This document shows, piece after piece, positions 1-6,258 of a stretch of 12,549 nucleotides of DNA. The position numbers and the translations under genes were made by a program. Below the pieces are notes generated by a model. That model was not told where the DNA came from, made no database searches, and saw nothing but the letters and a program-made list of their open reading frames with translations. The stretch covers positions 1 to 12,549 of the forward strand of contig URGC01000075.1 in NCBI GenBank assembly GCA_900547255.1, read 5' to 3'. Numbering within the stretch: position 1 is the first letter of the stretch; each line of letters starts with the position of its first letter. Origin of the DNA: an uncultured Eubacterium sp. (lineage in GTDB: Bacteria; Bacillota; Clostridia; Lachnospirales; Lachnospiraceae).

Positions 1-56
1 CTATTATGCTCATGATTAATATGAGTTATTCTCAGAAGTGTTCATAAAATTATCTC

Positions 57-629
57 TTATTTTAAAATTTCAAATTCAACTTTTTTATCCTGCATATTGA
101 AATATTTAAAGAGAACTTTTGCAATGATTTTATCCTTAGTAACATAGTTAGTTGCCTTCCAGTAACGTGAATCCTTAGAATTATTGCGGTTATCACCCAT
201 AACAAAGTAGCTGTTCTCTGGAACTATGTAGCAGAGTGTCTCGTATGTGTCCATAGGCTCTCTTATATATGGTTCATCCAGGACTTCTCCGTTGACAGAT
301 ACATGTCCGTCACTAATCTCTATAACATCACCGGGAACTCCGATGACACGCTTGACGAAATTCTGTGATTCGTCATCAGGATATTTGAATATGATAATAT
401 CGCCTCTCTGCGGGTCACTGAAAATGTATGATAATCTTAAGCCTATCAGTCTGTCGTGTTCCATAATAGTGTTAGTCATAGAACCAGTTGGAACCTCTGC
501 ATTGACAATTACAAAGTGGGTTATAAGAAAAGCGGCAATGAATGCAATGGCAAATAATTTAAGGAAACTTAAAAATTCTTTGAGGAAAGCTTTGCCAAAC
601 GATTCTTTGCTTTCTGTATTTTCTTCCAT
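57..629 (-). CDS. lepB: Type I signal peptidase
   Basis: This is a membrane-bound serine protease that removes signal peptides from exported proteins after Sec or Tat translocation. A cytoplasmic N-terminus (about 1-22) is followed by a single membrane anchor (about 23-43) and an extracytoplasmic catalytic domain. The family boxes are visible: the serine box PTGSM with nucleophile Ser50, the lysine box FVKRVIG with general base Lys93, and the GDNRNNSKDSRYW block at 145-157. At 190 residues with one anchor it matches the short Gram-positive SipS type rather than the longer E. coli LepB. The start is supported by GGAGG at 640-644, 10 bases upstream. It lies downstream of htpG in the same direction, separated by a terminator whose T-tract ends 3 bases before the ribosome binding site. 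The signal peptidase assignment is firm; the exact paralogue is not resolvable. Confidence 0.95.
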   Translation of the reverse strand: MEENTESKESFGKAFLKEFLSFLKLFAIAFIAAFLITHFVIVNAEVPTGSMTNTIMEHDRLIGLRLSYIFSDPQRGDIIIFKYPDDESQNFVKRVIGVPGDVIEISDGHVSVNGEVLDEPYIREPMDTYETLCYIVPENSYFVMGDNRNNSKDSRYWKATNYVTKDKIIAKVLFKYFNMQDKKVEFEILK

Positions 630-639
630 ACAACAAAAA

Positions 640-644
640 CCTCC
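640..644 (-). promoter_or_regulatory. lepB ribosome binding site next to a terminator
   Basis: GGAGG on the minus strand lies 10 bases before the lepB ATG and only 2 bases after the T-tract of the upstream terminator. No room remains for a promoter between the terminator and this site. Confidence 0.75.
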
Positions 645-646
645 AT

Positions 647-678
647 AAAAAAGGCACTAAGACATAGGCCTTAGTGCC
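647..678 (-). terminator. Intrinsic terminator behind htpG
   Basis: Read on the minus strand, GGCACTAAG pairs perfectly with CTTAGTGCC (9 bp) across an 8-base loop and is followed by six T. It lies 30 bases past the htpG stop codon and just before the lepB ribosome binding site, so it both ends htpG mRNA and sits in any lepB leader that starts upstream. Confidence 0.9.
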
Positions 679-690
679 ATCTATATGTAT

Positions 691-719
691 ATAATACTAT
701 TCTTTGCGTTATTTGGCAA
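691..719 (-). promoter_or_regulatory. Candidate lepB promoter overlapping the htpG end
   Basis: On the minus strand TTGCCA (714-719) and TATTAT (691-696) are separated by exactly 17 bases. The -35 hexamer overlaps the last htpG codons. A transcript starting near 684 would run directly through the terminator hairpin at 653-678 before reaching lepB. This is a pattern match only. Confidence 0.5.
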
Positions 720-2703
720 GCAATTCCATGATTTTATTACTTCTTGCGATAAATGCTGTCATCTGCTCTGGTGTTAATGGAGCGTGGCTTAACAGTGCAA
801 GATCATAGAGCTGCTGGCAGATGATAGGAGTGTTCTCACCATCCTTGTTAGCTAATACATATTTAACAAGGTCATTATTGGCATTGAGTACAAGTGTCTG
901 TCCCTGACCCCCGAACATAGATGGATCCATGCCAGGCATACTGTACATCTTCATCATATCCTGCATTCTTCTGTCCTGCTCAGAGAGAGTAATCATTGAA
1001 GAGATAGAAGCATTTTTAAGCTTTGATACTTCAATTTTTATGTTCTCATTGTTAAGAGCCTTCTTGAAAATCTCTGTAAGAGTCTCAGTCTCAGACTTTA
1101 ACTCATCCTCAGAAGTCTCTTCCTTGAAGCTGTCAGATATATCAGCATCAATTCTTGCAAAATGAACACCTTCATTCTTGCTCTCAAGAGTAGTGATGAA
1201 TGGCTGGTCTATATTATGTGTAAGTAAGACAGCGTCTATGCCTTCTTCCTTGAACATGTTAATGTACTGACTCTGTTCAACTTCATCAGTTACATAGAAT
1301 ACAGTATTTTCATGCTTTTCTTTGTTCTCATCAAGGCATTCCTTTAAAGTGAGATACTTGCCATCAATATTCTTAAAGATAATGAAATCGTTCATCTTCT
1401 CGGCAAACTTTTCATCCTTTAAGAAACCGAATTTGATAAATGGATTGATGTCATCCCAGTATTTCTCATAGTTTTCTTTATCTGTCTTATACATTCCAGA
1501 AAGCTTGTCGCCAACCTTCTTAGTGATGTACTCTGAAATCTTCTTAACAAAACCATCATTTTGAAGAGCACTTCTTGATACGTTAAGTGGAAGATCAGGA
1601 CAATCGATTACACCCTTTAACAGAAGAAGAAATTCTGGGATAACTTCCTTGATGTTATCAGCAACGAATACCTGATTGTTGTAGAGCTTGATAGTTCCTT
1701 CAATTGATTCATATTCTGTATTAATCTTAGGGAAATACAGAATACCCTTCAGGTTAAATGGATAATCCATGTTAAGGTGAATCCAGAATAAAGGCTCCTT
1801 ATAATCATTAAATACTTTTCTGTAAAATGCTTTGTAATCATCTGCACTGCATTCATTAGGATGCTTTGTCCATAATGGGTGAATATCATTCAATGCGACA
1901 GGACGGCGGACAATCTTAGCCATCTTCTTTGCAGGAGATTTCTCGATAGTCTTCTTAGTTCCGTCATCATTTTCAACTTCTTCTGTGACAGCATCTTTGA
2001 CATATGTCTCAACAACAGTATCTGTATCAAGAACTTCCTCTTCAGGGATATCGTCTGTGAGCTGTCCTGCATCTTCGTTAGCAAAGTAGATAGGAACTGG
2101 CATGAAAGAGCAGTACTTGTCAATAACTTCCTTTGCCTTATATTCATTGGCAAATTCGTAGCTGTCCTCATTAAGGTAAAGAGTAATCTCTGTACCTACA
2201 GTAGTCTTATCTGAATCGCTTATGTCATATTCAGTTCCACCATCACATTCCCAGTGAACAGCCTTAGAGCCTTCCTTGAATGAAAGAGTATCAATAGTAA
2301 CTTTGTCGGCAACCATGAATGCTGAGTAGAAACCAAGACCGAAGTGACCTATAATCTGGTCGTCATTAGTCTTGTCCTTGTACTTCTCAAGGAATGCCTC
2401 TGCGCCTGAAAATGCAATCTGGCATATGTACTCGTTAACTTCATCAGTAGTCATACCAATACCGTTATCGATGATTTTAATTGTTTTCTTGTCAGGACTT
2501 ACATTGACAAGAAGCTTGTACTCGATATCATCTGGTGCCTCGTATTCACCGATTAAATCAAGCTTTTTTAACTTAGTGATAGCATCACATCCGTTAGATA
2601 TAAGTTCACGATAGAATATGTCGTGGTCAGAATACATCCATTTCTTGATTATAGGGAATATATTCTGGCTGTTAATTGAAAGATTACCATGTTCTGTAGC
2701 CAT
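709..2703 (-). CDS. htpG: Molecular chaperone HtpG (Hsp90)
   Basis: This is an ATP-dependent cytosolic Hsp90 chaperone acting as a homodimer on partly folded clients. The N-terminal GHKL ATPase shows ELISNGCDA with catalytic Glu33 (most homologues have NASDA), the ATP-binding DNGIGM at 79-84 and the lid motif GHFGLGFYS at 119-127. The middle domain contains LFWIHLNMDYPFNLKG and the conserved LPLNVSRSALQND. The C-terminal dimerisation domain carries a Met- and Gly-rich stretch (MMKMYSMPGMDPSMFGG) typical of Clostridial versions. At 664 residues it is about 40 longer than E. coli HtpG; the extra length is mainly a charged linker around residues 210-270. The start is supported by GAGG seven bases upstream. 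A CIRCE operator and sigma-A-like promoter lie upstream, so heat-shock control by HrcA is likely. Confidence 0.97.
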   Translation of the reverse strand: MATEHGNLSINSQNIFPIIKKWMYSDHDIFYRELISNGCDAITKLKKLDLIGEYEAPDDIEYKLLVNVSPDKKTIKIIDNGIGMTTDEVNEYICQIAFSGAEAFLEKYKDKTNDDQIIGHFGLGFYSAFMVADKVTIDTLSFKEGSKAVHWECDGGTEYDISDSDKTTVGTEITLYLNEDSYEFANEYKAKEVIDKYCSFMPVPIYFANEDAGQLTDDIPEEEVLDTDTVVETYVKDAVTEEVENDDGTKKTIEKSPAKKMAKIVRRPVALNDIHPLWTKHPNECSADDYKAFYRKVFNDYKEPLFWIHLNMDYPFNLKGILYFPKINTEYESIEGTIKLYNNQVFVADNIKEVIPEFLLLLKGVIDCPDLPLNVSRSALQNDGFVKKISEYITKKVGDKLSGMYKTDKENYEKYWDDINPFIKFGFLKDEKFAEKMNDFIIFKNIDGKYLTLKECLDENKEKHENTVFYVTDEVEQSQYINMFKEEGIDAVLLTHNIDQPFITTLESKNEGVHFARIDADISDSFKEETSEDELKSETETLTEIFKKALNNENIKIEVSKLKNASISSMITLSEQDRRMQDMMKMYSMPGMDPSMFGGQGQTLVLNANNDLVKYVLANKDGENTPIICQQLYDLALLSHAPLTPEQMTAFIARSNKIMELLAK

Positions 2704-2710
2704 TATTTAT

Positions 2711-2716
2711 TACCTC
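2711..2716 (-). promoter_or_regulatory. htpG ribosome binding site
   Basis: The minus strand reads GAGGTA, with 7 bases to the ATG at 2703. The AGGTA portion is complementary to TACCT in the loop and 3' arm of the upstream leader hairpin, so base pairing that hides the site is conceivable. Confidence 0.6.
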
Positions 2717-2727
2717 ACTTATCTTTA

Positions 2728-2771
2728 AATAATATGATGTTGGGGTCAAAAGGTATTTTGACTTCTTTGAT
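2728..2771 (+). repeat. Inverted dispersed repeat, copy 1 (htpG leader)
   Basis: This 44-bp element matches the reverse complement of 6171-6214 at 42 of 44 positions. Its core is a palindrome, GGGGTCAAAA, four bases, then TTTTGAC. The two mismatches fall at 2763-2764, where copy 2 has CC pairing; here TT replaces CC, which in a plus-strand RNA would still allow G-U wobble pairs. It lies entirely within the predicted 5' untranslated leader of htpG. I do not recognise a named repeat family. Confidence 0.85.
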
Positions 2772-2786
2772 TATCAACTAAAACAT

Positions 2787-2815
2787 AATTTAATACAGTG
2801 GGATTGAATAGTCAA
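2787..2815 (-). promoter_or_regulatory. Predicted htpG promoter (sigma-A type)
   Basis: On the minus strand TTGACT (2810-2815) is followed after 17 bases by TAAATT (2787-2792). Transcription would begin near 2780 and give a leader of about 77 nucleotides that contains the repeat hairpin. The -35 box lies 7 bases downstream of the CIRCE operator. Confidence 0.7.
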
Positions 2816-2822
2816 GAAAAAA

Positions 2823-2849
2823 TTAGCACTCAAAAGAAATGAGTGCTAA
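2823..2849 (-). promoter_or_regulatory. CIRCE operator (HrcA binding site)
   Basis: TTAGCACTC, a 9-base spacer and GAGTGCTAA form the perfect CIRCE consensus. HrcA binds this operator and represses heat-shock genes, classically groESL and dnaK. Here it faces htpG, immediately upstream of its predicted -35 box. On the minus strand the palindrome is followed by six T, so it could also act as the terminator of the DUF5721 gene ending at 2905. Confidence 0.95.
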
Positions 2850-2904
2850 CAGAAGAAGCGTAAACACAGTAAATATGAGGATTACAGCATTTATAAAAAA
2901 AGTA

Positions 2905-3402
2905 TTAATTCTCCTCGTAGTCAATCTGGTAATGCTCTAAGAATAACTTGATATAATTGTCAAAGCTATGTTCAATTGATTTATCAAGTGTGAATGTCTT
3001 AAGAGATGTTCCTGTTATAATTGAGACAGTGTTATCCTTATATCTTATATTGATAAAAAGTCCTTCTACATCAGCCACGCCAAGAGAAGTTTTGCTGTCC
3101 TCAATAATTCGTCCGACAACCAGATCAGGCATAACGAATATAATCTTCATGCCCGAAGGAACCTTGCTTCCCTTGATAAAGCTAAAGCAGAAGGGTTTGA
3201 TTGTCTTCCATGGTGTGTAATTCTTATTGTCTAATTCTTCATATTCTTCATTAGTATAGAAGCTTTTGTTAACGCTTCCATCTATGGTGAAGCTGTATGC
3301 CATATTAAGCTCTGCCTGTGACAGCAGCATTGAATCAAATGTATCCTTGATAAGAAGATGTGACATAAATGTCTTGGTGTCTTTAAGTTGAAGTGAAATC
3401 AT
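2905..3402 (-). CDS. DUF5721 family protein, function unknown
   Basis: This 165-residue protein has no signal peptide or membrane segment and is presumably cytosolic. It resembles the DUF5721 family of Lachnospiraceae and relatives from memory: an N-terminal MISLQLKDTKTFMSHLLIKDTFDSMLL-type opening and the central KTIKPFCFSFIKGSKVPSGMKIIFVMP block, where family members usually have PFCFxLIKGKxTP. The C-terminal half alternates short hydrophobic strands, suggesting a beta-rich fold. No catalytic motif is evident. It follows the ABC permease gene by 41 bases, has a strong GGAGG site (3411-3415) and may be read from its own promoter overlapping the end of the permease gene. No biochemical function can be deduced. 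Confidence 0.75.
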   Translation of the reverse strand: MISLQLKDTKTFMSHLLIKDTFDSMLLSQAELNMAYSFTIDGSVNKSFYTNEEYEELDNKNYTPWKTIKPFCFSFIKGSKVPSGMKIIFVMPDLVVGRIIEDSKTSLGVADVEGLFINIRYKDNTVSIITGTSLKTFTLDKSIEHSFDNYIKLFLEHYQIDYEEN

Positions 3403-3423
3403 ATATTTATCCTCCGTGAATAT

Positions 3424-3452
3424 ATAATATTACAAATAGTATATTATGTCAA
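3424..3452 (-). promoter_or_regulatory. Candidate promoter for the DUF5721 gene
   Basis: On the minus strand a perfect TTGACA (3447-3452) is followed after 17 bases by TATTAT (3424-3429). The -35 box is formed by the final Leu-Thr codons of the permease gene. The predicted start near 3417 would leave a leader of only about 15 bases, with the GGAGG site almost at the 5' end. Confidence 0.6.
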
Positions 3453-4202
3453 TCTTTTATATAATAATTCTGCAAGGTCTACAATTTTAAATAAGATGAT
3501 AGATAAGACACACAGAATTATAATAGCCATGGCAATTGTGTCCATGGCGAATATCTGGCTGCTGTATACAATTAAATATCCAAGTCCTGACCTTGCAGCG
3601 AGAAACTCGCCGATAATTACACCTACGAGACAAAGACCTATGGCAACTTTCATATTGCTTATGATTGTTCCGATTGATGCCGGAAGTATAAGCTTTGACA
3701 ACATCTGGAGCCGGCTGCTCTTAAAGGTTCTCATGAGCTTGATTTTTTCGGGGTCGGTCTCATTAAAGCTGGTGTATACATTAATGATAGTTCCAAATAT
3801 CGCGACAGATACGGCGGTTACTATGATTGCTCTTGGGTTATTGCCAAGCCAGACGATTAACATCGGAGCAAGTGCTGATTTGGGCAGGCTGTTAAGTATT
3901 ATAAGGAAAGGCTCGAACAACTGTGTTAAGAATGGTGAAAGCCACAGCAGAAGTGCAATTCCCACACCAGCCAGTATAATTATTGCGAAGCTTAAAAATG
4001 TCTCTCCAAGCGTTACAACTGTGTGCTTAAATAACACCCCGTCCTGGATTGAAACCTTGAAACAGTGTATTATCCTGGATGGCGAGCTGAATATAAATGC
4101 ATCTATGATACCAGCGTTAGCTGTTATTTCCCATATTATTAAAAATGCTATGATAAGAGCAAAACGTAAAATACTGATTTTCCATTTATTATATTGCTTC
4201 AT
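3444..4202 (-). CDS. ABC transporter permease, NitT/TauT (SsuC-like) family
   Basis: This integral membrane subunit of an ABC importer belongs to the nitrate/sulfonate/taurine (SsuC, TauC, ThiX) group. From the chosen start it is 252 residues with about six membrane segments. It carries the binding-protein-dependent permease signature: the SLPKSALAPMLIVWLG stretch, the EAA-type coupling region around RTFKSSRLQMLSKLILPASIGTI, and GVIIGEFLAARSGLGYLI. The start at 4202 is preferred because AAGGAG lies 11-16 bases before it and the ATG follows the ATPase stop codon by one base. A longer reading from 4280 would overlap the ATPase gene by 77 bases and add a non-hydrophobic tail. No substrate-binding protein gene is adjacent, so the substrate (sulfonate, pyrimidine precursor or other) cannot be named. 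Confidence 0.9.
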   Translation of the reverse strand: MKQYNKWKISILRFALIIAFLIIWEITANAGIIDAFIFSSPSRIIHCFKVSIQDGVLFKHTVVTLGETFLSFAIIILAGVGIALLLWLSPFLTQLFEPFLIILNSLPKSALAPMLIVWLGNNPRAIIVTAVSVAIFGTIINVYTSFNETDPEKIKLMRTFKSSRLQMLSKLILPASIGTIISNMKVAIGLCLVGVIIGEFLAARSGLGYLIVYSSQIFAMDTIAMAIIILCVLSIILFKIVDLAELLYKRLT

Positions 4203-4203
4203 A

Positions 4204-4953
4204 TTAATTAATCTCCTTCCATATAGTATTAAAGTAATAGGAGAATTCTTTGGCACTGCGTGCGGCAAATGGACTGTCATAGTCTGTAGAAAATCTGATT
4301 GGAATTGTCTGCTTTACAGTTCCCGGACGCTTGCTTAATACGACAACGGTGCTGCCCATTGATATTGCTTCAGATATGTCGTGTGTTACGAGGATTGCGG
4401 TTTTGTTCTGTTCTTTTATTATCTTATAGATGTCGTCACTAACTTCAAGACGTGTGTTGTAGTCAAGCGCAGAAAATGGTTCGTCAAGAAGCAGGATGTC
4501 TGGCTCTGTGGCGAGTGTCCTTATAAGTGCAACTCTCTGGCGCATTCCACCAGACAAAGATGATGGTTTCGCATTTTTGAATTCCGACAATCCGTAATCG
4601 TTTAACATATCATCAACCTTTTTTAACTTCTCATCTGTACATGTTTTGCCAAGCTCAAGACCTAAGAGGATATTTTTGTATACAGAACGCCATTCAAACA
4701 GGCAGTCGCGCTGGAGCATATAGCCTATATGCACTGGTTTATCTTTGGAATTGATTACTATGCTGCCGGAATCAGGTTTTAAAAGTCCGGCAATGATAGA
4801 AAGAAGGGTGGATTTGCCACATCCGGATGGACCTACTATAGAAGTGAAGGTGCCGGGCATTATATCTATTGATACATGTGACAGTGCATCTACACGCTGT
4901 TTGGAATCCTGATACGAAAAAGATATATCTGATATGGAGAGAAGTGGTTCCAT
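4204..4953 (-). CDS. ABC transporter ATPase, NitT/TauT (SsuB-like) family
   Basis: This 249-residue cytoplasmic ATPase energises the permease encoded immediately downstream. All motifs are intact: Walker A GPSGCGKST (41-49), Q-loop Gln81 within YMLQRDCLFEW, signature LSGGMRQR (133-140), Walker B DILLLDEP (152-159) and switch His191 in VTHD. The Q-loop context (xxLQxxxLxxWxxVxxN) is characteristic of SsuB/TauB/ThiZ proteins. The start is supported by AAGGAG seven bases upstream. It is the first gene of the minus-strand group and diverges from the DHH gene across about 118 bases. I see no riboswitch-like element in that short region, so the substrate remains open. Confidence 0.93.
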   Translation of the reverse strand: MEPLLSISDISFSYQDSKQRVDALSHVSIDIMPGTFTSIVGPSGCGKSTLLSIIAGLLKPDSGSIVINSKDKPVHIGYMLQRDCLFEWRSVYKNILLGLELGKTCTDEKLKKVDDMLNDYGLSEFKNAKPSSLSGGMRQRVALIRTLATEPDILLLDEPFSALDYNTRLEVSDDIYKIIKEQNKTAILVTHDISEAISMGSTVVVLSKRPGTVKQTIPIRFSTDYDSPFAARSAKEFSYYFNTIWKEIN

Positions 4954-5008
4954 TAGTTAGCTCCTTATGATTTCTTAGTTTATAATATGCAGGATTGCTG
5001 TTAATTGA

Positions 5009-5037
5009 TTGCAAAATGACTGTAATAATAGTATCAT
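5009..5037 (+). promoter_or_regulatory. Candidate promoter for the DHH phosphoesterase gene
   Basis: TTGCAA (5009-5014) and TATCAT (5032-5037) are spaced by 17 bases, giving a start near 5044 and a leader of under 30 bases to the ATG at 5072. The match is moderate, and the site lies within the divergent region shared with the ABC operon. Confidence 0.45.
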
Positions 5038-5071
5038 TATATGAGTACGAAAGCGTATGAGGGGTAATGAT

Positions 5072-6067
5072 ATGATAGATATTGACGAGATGCTCAAGTC
5101 AATCCGCAATAAGCATGTATATATCCAGATGCATAATTTTCCTGATCCAGATGCGATAGCGAGTGCATTTGGACTTCAGTACATGCTTAAGGCGAAAGGG
5201 CTTGCTTCGACTATAGTGTACAAGGGCAAGGTTGATCATGGAAGTTCATATTCTATGGTTGCCCACCTTGGGATAGATATTGTTGAGATACAGGATGTCC
5301 ATATGACTATGGACACTGAGATAATGATAGTTGATGCTCAGAAGGGCAATGCCAACATACTTGATTTACCGGGCAGTGAGATTGTGTGCTTTGATCATCA
5401 TAAGACATATGGAACTGTTGATTACCTGTTCTCGGATATAAGACCGGAAGTGGGGGCGTGTGCTTCCATGATGGCTGAGTATATGTTCAAATATGGTGTT
5501 GATATTGACACGCGCATGGCTACTGCACTGCTGTATGGAATTAAGGTTGATACGGCTAATCTTACAAGAGGGGTATCGCAGCTTGACCTTGATATGTTCT
5601 ACAAGTTATATAACATGGCTGACCAGAAGATATTAAAGGAGCTTGCAAGCAGTGTTCTTACAATGGATGATTTAAAGGCATACAGCCTTGCGATTAACAG
5701 TATCAAGACTATCAACAGGACAAGCTTTGCCAATGTTGGCTACAACTGTCCAGAGGCGATAGTTGCATCGGTATCAGATTTTATCATGATGCTTGAGACT
5801 ACTGATAACACTGTTGTATATTCGGTAAAGGATGATGGAATCAAGTTATCTGTCAGAACTTCTGGCAATATTAATGTCGGTGATATCGCTAATGAAGCGC
5901 TTAAGGGAATCGGAAGCGGCGGCGGACATGAGAATATGTCTGGCGGTTTCGTGCCATATGACCCGTCAGTCAAGAATCCTACGTCTGATCAGGCGTATAT
6001 AGACAGTCTGATAGGTGAGATAGAAGAAAGATTTGCAAAACAGATAAAAAAAGCGTATAATATTTAA
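5072..6067 (+). CDS. DHH/DHHA1 phosphoesterase (NrnA/RecJ-like)
   Basis: This is a manganese-dependent phosphoesterase of the DHH superfamily, a group that includes nano-RNases (NrnA), cyclic dinucleotide and pAp phosphatases, and RecJ. Numbering from the chosen start, motif I H-N-F-P-D-P-D gives His21, Asp25 and Asp27; motif II contains Asp88 (DAQ); motif III is DHH at 108-110; and Asp160 lies in YGIKVDTANLT. The C-terminal DHHA1 domain carries GGGHENMSGG at 283-292, the substrate-gripping glycine motif. There are 331 residues and no membrane segment, so the GdpP type is excluded. ATG 5072 is preferred over ATG 5057 because GAGGGG (5059-5064) is correctly placed for it. The end of the gene overlaps a promoter for the tRNA that follows. 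The exact substrate cannot be read from sequence. Confidence 0.9.
   Translation: MIDIDEMLKSIRNKHVYIQMHNFPDPDAIASAFGLQYMLKAKGLASTIVYKGKVDHGSSYSMVAHLGIDIVEIQDVHMTMDTEIMIVDAQKGNANILDLPGSEIVCFDHHKTYGTVDYLFSDIRPEVGACASMMAEYMFKYGVDIDTRMATALLYGIKVDTANLTRGVSQLDLDMFYKLYNMADQKILKELASSVLTMDDLKAYSLAINSIKTINRTSFANVGYNCPEAIVASVSDFIMMLETTDNTVVYSVKDDGIKLSVRTSGNINVGDIANEALKGIGSGGGHENMSGGFVPYDPSVKNPTSDQAYIDSLIGEIEERFAKQIKKAYNI
6033..6061 (+). promoter_or_regulatory. Candidate tRNA-Thr promoter inside the DHH gene
   Basis: TTGCAA (6033-6038), a 17-base spacer and a perfect TATAAT (6056-6061) lie within the last codons of the DHH gene. The predicted start (about 6068) is some 5 bases before the mature tRNA 5' end, which is typical of stand-alone tRNA promoters. 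Confidence 0.7.
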
Positions 6068-6073
6068 TATATT

Positions 6074-6146
6074 GCTCTTGTGGCGTAGCTGGTAGCGCAA
6101 CTGATTCGTAATCAGTAGGTCGTGGGTTCGAATCCCATCAAGAGCT
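6074..6146 (+). tRNA. tRNA-Thr (anticodon CGT)
   Basis: A complete cloverleaf can be drawn. The 7-bp acceptor GCTCTTG/CAAGAGC is perfect. The D stem is GCGT/GCGC with one G-T pair and a loop containing GG. The anticodon stem is ACTGA/TCAGT around loop TTCGTAA with CGT at 6107-6109, which reads ACG (Thr). The variable region is AGGTC and the T arm is GTGGG-TTCGAAT-CCCAT. The discriminator is T and CCA is not encoded. It starts 6 bp after the DHH stop codon. Confidence 0.96.
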
Positions 6147-6170
6147 TAACTGCAAATCCAGCAATCTGGT

Positions 6171-6214
6171 ATCAAAGGGGTCAAAATACCTTTTGACCCC
6201 AACATCATATTATT
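6171..6214 (-). repeat. Inverted dispersed repeat, copy 2 (behind tRNA-Thr)
   Basis: This is the partner of 2728-2771 in opposite orientation, 42 of 44 bases identical. Here the core palindrome is complete: 10-bp arms GGGGTCAAAA/TTTTGACCCC (6177-6186 and 6191-6200) around four bases. It sits between the 3' ends of tRNA-Thr and the DUF4250 gene. Read on the minus strand the stem is followed by only three T, so it could be a weak terminator for DUF4250; on the plus strand no T-tract follows. Confidence 0.88.
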
Positions 6215-6258
6215 GGCTATACATTTATTTTACATCTTATATCGTCTTCAGGCATAGA

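Noticed and set aside
1..56. Possible start of another minus-strand gene or a lepB terminator at the left edge
   Set aside because: ATG codons near 9-11 and 46-48 lack ribosome binding sites, one frame closes after nine codons, and the CTCAT/ATGAG stem is only 5 bp with no T-run.
4203..4280. Upstream start for the permease at 4280
   Set aside because: It would overlap the ATPase gene by 77 bases and add 26 non-family residues; AAGGAG is placed for the ATG at 4202.
3496..4338. Long plus-strand open frame (280 codons) opposite the ABC permease
   Set aside because: It is antisense to a permease with clear family motifs, has no good ribosome binding site, and mirrors the hydrophobic codon pattern of the real gene.
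5041..5067. Eight-codon open frame before the DHH gene as a leader peptide
   Set aside because: There is no ribosome binding site of its own and no attenuator hairpin; it covers the DHH ribosome binding site by chance.
6074..6214. tRNA-Thr 3' end as an integration site with repeat copy 2 as an attachment site
   Set aside because: The repeat does not duplicate the tRNA 3' end and no integrase or phage gene is present.
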